A DNA stretch of 64,000 nucleotides from Ascidiimonas aurantiaca (GTDB lineage: Bacteria > Bacteroidota > Bacteroidia > Flavobacteriales > Flavobacteriaceae). The notes beneath the pieces were generated by a model that worked only from the letters and a program-made list of their open reading frames with translations, ran no database searches and was not told where the DNA came from. This document shows positions 43,410 to 51,379 of this stretch, in pieces (position 1 is the stretch's first letter; each line of letters begins with the position of its first letter). Position numbers and translations under genes: made by a program. The DNA is taken from contig NZ_JBBEWR010000010.1 in assembly GCF_037646345.1 (NCBI RefSeq), positions 1-64,000 of the forward strand. The letters are read 5' to 3'.

Positions 43410-44609
43410 TTAGTTTTTTAATGCCTTAAGCACGCTATCCTTCAGGCCTGCTGCTCTTCGTGCTACTTCTTCCTCACTCCAGCTTAGTTTTATGAGTACT
43501 GATATGTTTCGTTCCATCCAATAGTCTGAAGGGCCAAAATTATTTGAAAAAGAATGAAAGAAGCGCTCTTTAAGTTCCCGGGGTAATGCTCCTAAGGCGG
43601 TAAGCTTTTGCAAATGTTCCCATTTACGAACATAATGCCAGTTATTAGAGAACCAGTAAAAACAACCGTCAACCTTGTTTGCCGCCAGAAATTTAACAGC
43701 CTGTCTGGCAGAGTGCGCGTCGGGCATAAAAAAATTGAGAAAGGCATAACTTTCTTCTCCGCCTTCGGGCACTTCTCTAAAAACCACGGCTTCTACAGAC
43801 TGTAGTGCTGACTTCAGGATGTAATAGTTTTTTTTCTGTAGCTCAAGAAAAGAATCCAGTCTCTGTAACTGGGCAAGTCCCACAGCTGCATTTAACTCTG
43901 ATATCCTGAAATTATACCCGAGAAAAGGATGTTGTTCTGCACCCCTGTCTGAACCTATATGATCATGACCGTGGTCTGAAAACATATGTGCTTTTTCATA
44001 AATTTCTTTATGATTGGTAATCAAAGCGCCGCCTTCCCCGCAGGTCACGGTCTTTACATAGTCGAACGAAAAACATCCTGCATCTCCATAAGAGCCTAAA
44101 GGTTTTCCCTGGTAAGTACCGCCTATTGCCTGGCAGGCATCTTCCAGTAAAAAGAGATCATGTTCTTTACACAAAGCCTGTAACTCATTGAGCCGGGCCA
44201 TAGAACCACACATGTGTACTGGCATGACAACTTTTGTTCTTGGAGTAATGGCATTTTTCACTGCCTGGGGGTCCAGGGTAAGGGTCTTATCTATGTTGGT
44301 AATGACAGGAACTGCTCCCAGTGCTATAACTGCTTCAAAGCTGGCTACAAATGTGAAAGAGGGCACGATCACTTCATCACCGGCCCCTACTCCCATTGAA
44401 GCCAGGGCAACGGTAAGGGCAGCGGTGCCGCTACTTACCACATGTGCGTGATCTACCTGCATTTTATGCGCCAGTAACGTCTCCAGTTCTCTGGCTTTCC
44501 AGTGGTCATTGCGCATACTATCAAATCCGTAACGCATTAACACTCCGCTATCCAGTACATCGTTTACATGTTTGCGCTCAAGGTCGCCAAAAAGCTCAAA
44601 TCCGGGCAT
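43410..44609 (-). CDS. DegT/DnrJ/EryC1/StrS-family PLP aminotransferase
   Basis: A 399-aa sugar aminotransferase-like enzyme. The PLP Lys is K186 in SFDYVKTVTCGEGG, Asp157 and Gln160 in LLEDACQAIGG contact the ring, and SSGTAALTVAL (59-69) holds phosphate. Members convert keto-sugars to amino-sugars for glycans or antibiotics. No other sugar-nucleotide genes are adjacent, so the substrate is open. The C-terminal part (SYAFLNFFMPD, KVDGCFYWFSNNWHY) is somewhat unusual. Confidence 0.85.
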   Translation of the reverse strand: MPGFELFGDLERKHVNDVLDSGVLMRYGFDSMRNDHWKARELETLLAHKMQVDHAHVVSSGTAALTVALASMGVGAGDEVIVPSFTFVASFEAVIALGAVPVITNIDKTLTLDPQAVKNAITPRTKVVMPVHMCGSMARLNELQALCKEHDLFLLEDACQAIGGTYQGKPLGSYGDAGCFSFDYVKTVTCGEGGALITNHKEIYEKAHMFSDHGHDHIGSDRGAEQHPFLGYNFRISELNAAVGLAQLQRLDSFLELQKKNYYILKSALQSVEAVVFREVPEGGEESYAFLNFFMPDAHSARQAVKFLAANKVDGCFYWFSNNWHYVRKWEHLQKLTALGALPRELKERFFHSFSNNFGPSDYWMERNISVLIKLSWSEEEVARRAAGLKDSVLKALKN

Positions 44610-44637
44610 TTATTAACTATTTAGAGATTAAAAATTT

Positions 44638-45267
44638 CTATAACTCAATTATGCTGTCTTCCAGTTGTTTCCTCACTTTCTTAAAACCGGCAAACATGTC
44701 ATCATCGGCACGATACCCTACGGGCATTACCAGTACAGAACGTAACTGTTTCTCTTTCAGATTTAATACCTCGTCATATTTTTCGGGAATAAAACCTTCC
44801 ATAGGGCAGGCATCTATTTCGATCAGAGGACATACGGTTAATAAATTTCCCATAGCGAGATAGGCCTGTTTGGATGCCCATGCGTGAATATCTTCCGCAC
44901 TCATACCCGAAAAGCTTTTAATGAGATTCTGCCGAAAAGGGCTCAATACCTGGTCGGGTGTACCACGCTCTTCTTTAACTCTTTCAAAGTATCGGGATAT
45001 ATAGTTTTCATCTACCTGGGTTTCCACACAAAAAACGAATACATGTGACGCCTGTATCACTTGTTTCTGATTCCAGGAATGCGGTAAAAGTTTTTCTTTG
45101 GTAACCGCATCTGATACGATAAGTAACTTTACCGGTTGTAATCCGTAAGAGGTAGCCGTAAGGTTAAAGGCCTCTTTAAGTATAGCCAGTTTTTCTTCGG
45201 GTACTTTTTTGTCGGGGTTAAACTTTTTGGTTGCATAGCGCCATTGCAAGGTGTCCAGTACGTTCAT
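44638..45267 (-). CDS. NAD(P)H-dependent nitroreductase
   Basis: A 209-aa FMN enzyme of the nitroreductase fold. RYATKKFNPDKKVP (residues 10-23) binds FMN, AYLAMGNLLT and DACPMEGF mark the dimer-interface region, and the C-terminal VMPVGYRADDD is typical of the NfsB-like branch. It reduces quinones, flavins or nitro-compounds. It is 28 bp upstream of the aminotransferase gene on the same strand. Confidence 0.88.
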   Translation of the reverse strand: MNVLDTLQWRYATKKFNPDKKVPEEKLAILKEAFNLTATSYGLQPVKLLIVSDAVTKEKLLPHSWNQKQVIQASHVFVFCVETQVDENYISRYFERVKEERGTPDQVLSPFRQNLIKSFSGMSAEDIHAWASKQAYLAMGNLLTVCPLIEIDACPMEGFIPEKYDEVLNLKEKQLRSVLVMPVGYRADDDMFAGFKKVRKQLEDSIIEL

Positions 45268-45468
45268 ATCACTATCTGTAAAAATAATAGATCACGGTCG
45301 TTCTCTCAGTACCGCGTACTCAAAATTCTTTTTAATCACTTTAAAAGGTACGGAACATTGCTCTTTTCAGCCGGGTCACAAGGCTGTTTATAAGTATGTA
45401 CCTCCTGCCTTTTTTGGTCAGGTAAAAGTAGTATTTTTAAGTCTTTGTTAAAAGTTAATCCCATATAA

Positions 45469-45861
45469 ATGGATAAAAGCCTAAAAAACCGTATTGAACA
45501 ATCGGAAACCCGTATTTTCAAAGCCGTTTTTCCCAACACTACGAACCATTACGACACTCTTTTTGGTGGTACGGCCCTGCAACTTATGGATGAAGTATCT
45601 TTCATTTGTGCCACTCGTTTTAGCCGGAAAAAGGTAGTAACGGTCTCTACCGATAAAATAGACTTTGGAAAACCCATTCCCCAGGGTACCTTGGTTGAAC
45701 TCATAGCACGCATAGTAAAAGTAGGAAATACGAGCTGTAAGGTACAGGTAGATATCTATATGGAAAAAATGTATCAAGAAAGCAGAGAAAAAGTGGTTTC
45801 GGGCACTTTTACTTTTGTAGCGATAGGGGATGATTTGCAACCGGTATCTATTACCGATTAA
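45469..45861 (+). CDS. Acyl-CoA thioesterase (hotdog fold, YciA type)
   Basis: A 130-aa single-hotdog thioesterase. FPNTTNHYDTLFGGTALQLMDEVSFICATRF carries the N/D-x-x-G-G and Asp motif of the YciA/BACH family that hydrolyses acyl-CoA. Active as a multimer. Its stop overlaps the stop of the convergent permease gene by 4 bp, an end-to-end overlap. Confidence 0.88.
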   Translation: MDKSLKNRIEQSETRIFKAVFPNTTNHYDTLFGGTALQLMDEVSFICATRFSRKKVVTVSTDKIDFGKPIPQGTLVELIARIVKVGNTSCKVQVDIYMEKMYQESREKVVSGTFTFVAIGDDLQPVSITD

Positions 45862-46610
45862 AAAAACCAGAGTTTTATAGCCATACCTATAACCATTATT
45901 ACCAGAAAAAGCTTTACGGTAGTATCACTTTTGTTTACAGACCAACGGCTGCTCCACCAGGCACCTATGGCATTTCCGGCAGCCATATAAAGCCCGTAGG
46001 CCCAGTGAATATCTACATGTATAATAAAAAGGGTAAGGGCCCCTATGGTGAGAATAAGAATGATCACTGCTTTTATTACATTAGCCCTTACCAGAGCTAT
46101 ATGATTTACGGTTGAAAGTGTAAGTAAAATGAATATTCCGGTTCCTGCCTGTATGAAGCCGGCATAAATGCCTATAAAAAAGAACAGAATAAAGCTTGTC
46201 CAAAAATATTTTCCCTTGAGCCGCTCAGTAATAAGCCCCATACTATTTCGGGGCTTAAATGCCATAAAACCAACTACCACTACCATAAGTATGGCAAGTA
46301 TTCTGTTAAACAGCTCACCTTTTATATCAATAGCGATATGCGCACCCAACAGGGCACCTCCTAAAGCCATAACGCTAAGGTACCACGCAAAAGGACGCAC
46401 TTTTAACCCTTTACTGCGATATCCGGCCAGAGATGCTATACTCTGAATAAGAATAGGAATTCGGTTGGTACCATTAGCCACATCGGCCGGAAGCCCCAGA
46501 AAAATAAGTACCGGCAAGGTTACCAGAGAACCGCCGCCTGCTATCGTATTAATAAAACCGGTTCCGAAGCCTACAGCAAACAGTAATAAAAATTCCCATA
46601 TAGGGTTCAT
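45858..46610 (-). CDS. TSUP-family permease (TauE/SafE type)
   Basis: A 250-aa inner-membrane protein with about eight helices. GFINTIAGGGSLVTLPVLIFLGLPADVANGTNR is the first signature repeat of the sulfite exporter TauE/SafE family, and GIYAGFIQAGTGIFILL the second. Members export sulfite, sulfoacetate or other small anions, so the cargo is uncertain. Confidence 0.85.
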   Translation of the reverse strand: MNPIWEFLLLFAVGFGTGFINTIAGGGSLVTLPVLIFLGLPADVANGTNRIPILIQSIASLAGYRSKGLKVRPFAWYLSVMALGGALLGAHIAIDIKGELFNRILAILMVVVVGFMAFKPRNSMGLITERLKGKYFWTSFILFFFIGIYAGFIQAGTGIFILLTLSTVNHIALVRANVIKAVIILILTIGALTLFIIHVDIHWAYGLYMAAGNAIGAWWSSRWSVNKSDTTVKLFLVIMVIGMAIKLWFF

Positions 46611-46812
46611 ACGGATAATTTGATGTCGAAAATACTATATTTTTATATGTTATGAGGTTTGTAATATCAAAAATTACCTCTTATCCTCCCTGCCTGGCAC
46701 AAAAGGGTTTTCAGGTTTTAGTTTATATCATGAATACCTTATTATTTAAGATACACTTTGTTTTTCATATCAAAAACCTATCATTTTTTTTTCAGGAAAC
46801 TAAAAAGCTTTC

Positions 46813-46820
46813 TATATTTG
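46813..46820 (+). promoter_or_regulatory. Promoter -7 element of the tRNA-Ser gene
   Basis: TATATTTG is a perfect TAnnTTTG followed by CACCCGCC, a context often seen before stable RNA genes in flavobacteria. It is 43 bp before the tRNA. Confidence 0.65.
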
Positions 46821-46863
46821 CACCCGCCAACGCAGAAAGAGTTCTTGTTTTTGGCATTTTATG

Positions 46864-46948
46864 GGAGGAATGGCAGAGTGGTCGAATGCGGCGGTCTTGA
46901 AAACCGTTGAGGGTCGCACCTCCGGGGGTTCGAATCCCTCTTCCTCCG
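46864..46948 (+). tRNA. tRNA-Ser (anticodon UGA)
   Basis: An 85-nt class II tRNA. Acceptor stem GGAGGAA (46864-46870) pairs with TTCCTCC (46941-46947), discriminator G46948. The anticodon loop CTTGAAA has TGA at 46898-46900, followed by a long variable arm (TTGAGGGTCGCACCTCC) and T-loop GGTTCGAATCC. CCA is not encoded. Its 3' end is repeated downstream (47107-47124). Confidence 0.97.
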
Positions 46949-46950
46949 CT
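46933..46950 (+). repeat. Attachment-site-like direct repeat, copy 1 (within tRNA-Ser 3' end)
   Basis: AATCCCTCTTCCTCCGCT covers the T-arm and acceptor 3' side of the tRNA. The same 18 bases occur at 47107-47124, with four more matching bases after one mismatch. tRNA 3' ends are classic integration sites for tyrosine recombinases. Confidence 0.8.
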
Positions 46951-46956
46951 TAGAGC

Positions 46957-46992
46957 AAAGCTCGATTTTCAGGGAAAATCGGGCTTTTCTTT
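46957..46992 (+). terminator. Terminator of the tRNA-Ser transcript
   Basis: AAAGC-T-CGATTTTC pairs with GAAAATCG-G-GCTTT around AGG, followed by TCTTTTT. It is only 8 bp past the tRNA. Confidence 0.8.
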
Positions 46993-47106
46993 TTAGGAGT
47001 GTCAAGAACTGAGTTCTTGTAAGCGGATAAAAAATAAAGACCAAAAATTGTTCTGGCAATTTTGAGCTTTATTGTCAGATGCGAAAAACAAGGGATATTG
47101 GAACAA

Positions 47107-47124
47107 AATCCCTCTTCCTCCGCT
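47107..47124 (+). repeat. Attachment-site-like direct repeat, copy 2 (orphan tRNA-Ser 3' end)
   Basis: An exact 18-bp copy of the end of the tRNA gene, with no tRNA body before it. The 156 bp between the copies carries the tRNA terminator and an 8-bp inverted repeat (47003-47019), but no gene. It looks like an att scar: one side of an integrated element, or what is left after excision. Confidence 0.75.
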
Positions 47125-47149
47125 GAGAGACATCATCTCAAAACAAAAA

Positions 47150-47182
47150 GAAGCCGTCTCATTAACCAAATGAGACGGCTTC
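47150..47182 (-). terminator. Intrinsic terminator after the LamG genes
   Basis: A 13-bp perfect stem, GAAGCCGTCTCAT with ATGAGACGGCTTC, loop TAACCAA, followed on the minus strand by TTTTTG. It lies 33 bp beyond the stop at 47215. Confidence 0.8.
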
Positions 47183-47214
47183 AATTTTCTAACACTAAAC
47201 TAGTCTAATTTCAA

Positions 47215-48042
47215 CTATTGATTTTCCACTACTCTTCGATTGAATAAGATATTTATCTCTTCATGATTTAATATTCTATTGTAAAACCTAATTTCATCTA
47301 TCGCACCTGTATAATAGTTGGAAGTTGTAATGCCTGATTTTAGTCCAACTACAAATGATATTCCTGACTCAACGAATGTATCGCATGAATTATTCCCAGC
47401 TGAATAATCTGCTATATCGCTCCTTACGCCATCAACATAAATTTTAAACCCATTGGCCGATTTATAGTCACCATCCCATAAGACTAAGACATTTTGCTAA
47501 ACGTCTTCTCTTATTTTGTTAATCGCTGTTTTTCTTCCAGCATAGTTATCATCATTGCTAGCGTAATAGAACCTCAGCGAATTGTCAGGCGTAACATCTA
47601 TGGTAAATCCAACCCCAAACCAACAGGGTTCTAAATCACCATCACTACCCTTATAGTTAGATAATATTGTCGCTGTTCCACTGTTGTCACCGAAGTTTAT
47701 CCAAATCGATATGGATGCACCATCGCTCATGTGTTCATCTATCTCCATTGATAATGACAGATATTGTGCATTAAAAGCATTGACGTTGCTATCGTTTTGA
47801 AGCAAAAATGATGTTCCAGACGGCTTAATCGCATCTTCAAAAATCCCTGGATTTTGCCATGCAACTCCATCTAGATCGTCTAGTTTCATAGGACTATAAC
47901 CAAGAACATCGTTATCCAAAGGATAATAAGCTACTAATCAATCTTCTAAAGTGTCAGTATTTGGTTGATTCTGTTCATCATCAGTGCATGAAACTAAAAC
48001 TGAGAGCGAACATATAGCTAAAAATATTATCTTTTTCATCAT
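47215..48042 (-). pseudogene. LamG-domain lipoprotein, broken by two in-frame stop codons
   Basis: The intact frame would start at ATG 48042 or 48039 (MKKIIFLAICSLSVLVSC, a lipoprotein signal) and end at 47215. A TGA (47938-47940) interrupts it just before LVAYYPLDN. A TAG (47497-47499) replaces the Trp expected in the LamG strand (paralogue: GKWHHVLTTWDG; here V-stop-QNVLVLWDGDY). Beyond the TAG the frame continues cleanly through GFKIYVDGVRSD and GAIDEIRFYNRILNHEEINILF, so both stops are point mutations. Its start overlaps the stop of the upstream paralogue (TAATG). Confidence 0.8.
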
Positions 48043-48862
48043 TATATATTATTATCATCCTTGCGCTGCGAGAACAATACATCTATTTCACTTGAATTCA
48101 ATACTCTTTTGTAAATACGAACTTCATCGATTGCGCCTTTAAACGGTGAACAAGGGCCAGTTACGCACGTACCTAATCCAATTTGGAAAGATTGCTCTGA
48201 TTGTATGTATTTATCGCAAAAGGAGGTTTCTTGACCAGCCTGAAAATTCTCATTATCCCTTCTTTTACCGTCGATATATATTTTGAATCCAGAAGATTTT
48301 CGAGTTCCGTCCCATGTTGTTAATACATGGTGCCACTTACCTCTCTCAATGGATTCTTCCGCAGTAATGCGTCCATAATACAGTGGTGAACTTGTGGCAT
48401 AAAATATATTGATTGCTCCAAGATCTGTAACGCCAAAAACAAAACCAACTCTTCTGTTACAATTGGCTTCACTAGAATCATTGCCATTGAAATTTGATAA
48501 GATCCGTCCTGTAAATGGTGCCGCATTCTCATCAACATAAATCCACGCAGAAAATGTGGCGCTCTTGCCCAAGTCATTATCAATTTGATTACTTGTGGTT
48601 ATAACGTGATTATTACTATCAAAATAGTATGAGTTTCCACTACCGTTTATGGCATTTTCAAAAAGCTCTGGATTACCTTGGACATTCCCATTAAAATTGT
48701 TGTCGCTTACATAATCAGCATTACCATTTAATGGATAGTAAGCTACCAATCCCCTTGTTCCAAATTAACGGAATCATTAGAGCTATTGTTGTCATCGTCT
48801 GAGCAAGAAATCATTGGAGCTAAAACGAGAATTGTAAATAATAATAATAAACAATTTTTCAT
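48042..48862 (-). pseudogene. LamG-domain lipoprotein, frameshifted after the signal peptide
   Basis: A 39-codon frame from ATG 48862 gives a lipoprotein signal (LAPMISC) and an acidic linker, then runs into a TAG at 48743-48745. The LamG domain continues in another frame from about 48755 (GLVAYYPLNGNAD ... GFKIYIDGKRRD ... GAIDEVRIYKRVLN) to 48042. The shift falls near a GGGG run. Together the parts make a normal approximately 270-aa LamG lipoprotein (glycan-binding beta-sandwich). It could also be expressed after slippage, but the broken neighbour argues for decay. The upstream promoter is well preserved. Confidence 0.7.
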
Positions 48863-48890
48863 AAAGATTATTTGAGATTTAACTGAGCGA

Positions 48891-48929
48891 CAAAACTATT
48901 TTGAATGACCAATTTCTGCTTGTCAAAAA
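48891..48929 (-). promoter_or_regulatory. Promoter of the LamG lipoprotein with shared TTTGACAARCA box
   Basis: On the minus strand: TTTTTGACAAGCA (48917-48929), 25 bases from its TTTG to the -7 element TAGTTTTG (48891-48898), then 28 bases to the start codon. AGGACTTTTT occurs at 48925-48934 and again at 48948-48957, exactly 23 bp apart, suggesting a dimeric activator on one face of the helix. Confidence 0.65.
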
Positions 48930-48964
48930 GTCCTCATTTTGATTTTTAAAAAGTCCTAAGAAAT

Positions 48965-49009
48965 AATGATTTTTTGACAAACAAAAATCATTAAATGCCT
49001 GTATGTTTG
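48965..49009 (+). promoter_or_regulatory. Promoter of the methyltransferase operon with shared TTTGACAAACA box
   Basis: TTTTTGACAAACA (48971-48983), 25 bases from its TTTG to the -7 element TATGTTTG (49002-49009), then 28 bases to the ATG at 49038. The box is also the loop of a 10-bp perfect dyad, AATGATTTTT (48965-48974) with AAAAATCATT (48983-48992). Confidence 0.65.
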
Positions 49010-49037
49010 AAGCTTTGTTTAATCTAAAACAAAAGCA

Positions 49038-49859
49038 ATGAGTGGTGCATTGGTAGATATAAGTATCGAAAAATTCTACAATAAGGCTTCGGAAGAGACT
49101 AGGTTAGATAGTGGTATGGGTGTGTTTGAGTTTGAACGTATCAAACAGCTTATATCCCAACATATAACTAAAGAACATGCCATTATAATCGATGTTGGCG
49201 GTGGCACGGGCAAATACTCAGAATGGTTAGGTAGCTTAGGTCATAAGGTAGTTTTGATAGAGCCCGTTGAGAAGCATATCAAGCAAGCAGAAAGTCGCTC
49301 TAAAAAAGCAGAAAAGCCTTTTACGATTATTAAAGGAAATGCCCAAAAGCTTGAATATCCTTCAAACTTTGCAGACCTTGTTATTTTACATGGTCCATTA
49401 TATCATCTACAATCTGCCACCGAAAGGAAACTTGCCATTCAGGAAGCCTATCGTGTTCTCAAAACAAATGGTATTTGTTTAGCTTTTGGCATTAATTATA
49501 CAGCGTCCACTATGGCAGGCTTAATGAACGGACAAATACACAACCGTGAGTTTTTTGAAATGTGCAGGCGAGAATTGTCAAGTAGTTTACATAATCCCCC
49601 AAATTCATTGCCGTGGCTTTTAGCCAAAGGATACTACCACAAACCAGAAGATTTGAGAGCTGAATTATTAAATGCTGCTGATTTTAAATATCAGACTAGC
49701 AAAGCTGTTGAGGGAATTATATGGTTGGATAGCTCATATTTTACTAGTATGGAGATACCACAGAAAAGAGAAACTTTAGAAGAGTTGCTTAAAATCACAG
49801 AACAAGATGAAAACCTAATAGCGCTAAGTCCACATTTTATGGTAAGCGTAAAAAAATAA
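49038..49859 (+). CDS. Class I SAM-dependent methyltransferase
   Basis: A 273-aa cytosolic enzyme. Motif I is IIDVGGGTGKYSEWL (about residues 50-64), the acidic end of beta-2 is LIEPVEKH, motif post-II FTIIKGNAQKLEYPSNFADLVILHGPLYHL. The C-terminal half (GQIHNREFFEMCRREL, HNPPNSLPWL) is the substrate-specific part and gives no clear substrate; small molecules are likely. It is the first gene of the co-directional run and is 13 bp from the next gene. Confidence 0.85.
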   Translation: MSGALVDISIEKFYNKASEETRLDSGMGVFEFERIKQLISQHITKEHAIIIDVGGGTGKYSEWLGSLGHKVVLIEPVEKHIKQAESRSKKAEKPFTIIKGNAQKLEYPSNFADLVILHGPLYHLQSATERKLAIQEAYRVLKTNGICLAFGINYTASTMAGLMNGQIHNREFFEMCRRELSSSLHNPPNSLPWLLAKGYYHKPEDLRAELLNAADFKYQTSKAVEGIIWLDSSYFTSMEIPQKRETLEELLKITEQDENLIALSPHFMVSVKK

Positions 49860-49872
49860 ATAAAATTAAAGA

Positions 49873-50886
49873 ATGTACCATCCTAGATTATACGGGAATT
49901 ACTACGATATGGGTTACAAATATGGCAGCTTACTTTATGAGAAAGCAGCTTTTAGACTACCTGCTATATCATCCGAAAAAAAAATATTTGGTTTAGCATG
50001 TATCCCTGAGCTAAAACATTTCTATACAGAAATTTACCAAGAAATAATTGGTTTTGCAGATGGTATAAAAGATAGTCCAGATAATGTAGCTGCTTTTTTA
50101 CTAAGTCTTGTCGCTTTTGATTTTAACGGACAGTGCAGTGTGTTTGCATTTAGAAATGATGATTCAACAATTATTGGACGTAATTACGATATGCCTTTTG
50201 CGCTCAAAAAATTTACCGAAAGTAGCTTGATTGCCCCTATGGGCAAGTATAGTTATATTTCCCAATCTGATGTGTTTATAGGCAGGTCAGACGGTATAAA
50301 TGAGAAAGGATTGTCTATAGCTATGTCTTTTGTAAATGGTAAAACACGCCAGCCAGGCGTAAGTTTTCATTTTATAGTGCGAAAAGTCCTTGAGGAAGCT
50401 GCTACGACAGATGAGGCTATAACTGTAGTAAAACAAGCTAAAGTTTCAACTTCTAATAATTTTTTGATTGCAGATGCCAAAGGTAAAATTGCAATTGTAG
50501 AATCTGCGCCAGAAAAAACTATGGTTATCCATCCAAATGAAAGCCAGCGCTTTCTTCATATCACCAACCAGTTTGTTTCAGATGATATGAGGGCATTTGA
50601 TAAAGGTGGCGTAGCATGGTCTAAAAGTGTCGAGCGCTATAAGGGTGTTGAAAAAAGCTTAAAACAATTATTGCACTTAGATTTAGAAACTGCAAAAGTG
50701 ATTTTATCTGACCCGTGTGTGTGTTTGAATTTGAAAAAAGAAAAATTCGGTACTATCTGGTCGGTAGCTGCCAACCTTAACACCTTAGAAATTGAGAGAG
50801 CAGAAACCAGGCCAAGAACAACAAATTATAAAACAGAAACGCGGTTAGACTGGTGGCTTAAAAAACGAAATAAAAATAGGTCGTGA
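49873..50886 (+). CDS. C45-family N-terminal nucleophile hydrolase / acyltransferase
   Basis: A 337-aa protein of the acyl-CoA:6-aminopenicillanate acyltransferase-like (peptidase C45, choloylglycine-hydrolase clan) group. It starts MYHPRLYGNYYDMGYKYGSLL, the usual motif. Self-cleavage before Cys88 (NGQ-CSVFAF) would free the catalytic Cys at the new N-terminus. GRNYDMPF and GRSDGINEKGLSIAMSFV follow as in the family. It makes or breaks amide bonds; substrate unknown. Its stop overlaps the GTG of the next reading frame (GTGA). Confidence 0.85.
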   Translation: MYHPRLYGNYYDMGYKYGSLLYEKAAFRLPAISSEKKIFGLACIPELKHFYTEIYQEIIGFADGIKDSPDNVAAFLLSLVAFDFNGQCSVFAFRNDDSTIIGRNYDMPFALKKFTESSLIAPMGKYSYISQSDVFIGRSDGINEKGLSIAMSFVNGKTRQPGVSFHFIVRKVLEEAATTDEAITVVKQAKVSTSNNFLIADAKGKIAIVESAPEKTMVIHPNESQRFLHITNQFVSDDMRAFDKGGVAWSKSVERYKGVEKSLKQLLHLDLETAKVILSDPCVCLNLKKEKFGTIWSVAANLNTLEIERAETRPRTTNYKTETRLDWWLKKRNKNRS

Positions 50887-51363
50887 TACATTTGATAGTT
50901 GGTAATACAGGTGCAGGAAAAACCACCTGCACACTAGATTTAAAGCAAAAGCAAAAAGCCGTTCTCTTTTCCTTAGATGAATGGAATAACACTGTATCTG
51001 ATGGACATACCGACTACCGATAGCCCCGGTTAGATACTGCAACATATAGCGAGATGTGAACAGCAAATGATGAGCCAAATAAAACAGTTGGAAACTTTAC
51101 AAGTAGATAGCATTTTGGATATGGGCTTTGCAAAATTTGAACAGCAGGAACGTTTCAGGCAATTTGCATCAGACCATTTTTTTGAATATCAAATACACTA
51201 TTTAAATGTTGATTCTACAGTTAGACGGAAAGGTTTTATAGAACGAAATATTAAAAAGGTGAGACCTTTCAATTTAACGTTACGCAAGCCGATTTCGATT
51301 TTATGGACCTGGCTTGAAAATCCAAAAGAGGATGAGCTCGATAATCCTGTGGTGATTAAATGA
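50883..51363 (+). pseudogene. P-loop AAA/kinase-like protein, decayed
   Basis: GTG 50883 opens HLIVGNTGAGKTTCTLDL, a Walker A motif of small zeta-toxin/kinase-like ATPases. A TAG at 51021-51023 ends this frame and a further stop follows. The rest survives as QVDSILDMGFAKFEQQERFRQF (about 51100-51170). After ERNIKK the frame must shift by one to read GETFQFNVTQADFDFMD, then shift again to read WLENPKEDELDNP before 51363. At least two stops and two shifts, so it is non-functional. Sits within an otherwise intact operon. Confidence 0.75.
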
Positions 51364-51379
51364 AATAAATTTAAAAAAA

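Noticed and set aside
47107..47124. A second tRNA-Ser gene
   Set aside because: Only the 3' 18 bases are present, with no D-arm, anticodon arm or 5' acceptor strand.
47215..48042. Stop-codon recoding (selenocysteine or suppressed stops) in the LamG gene
   Set aside because: The two stops are of different types (TGA and TAG), no recoding hairpin is seen and the neighbouring copy is broken in another way. Decay is simpler.
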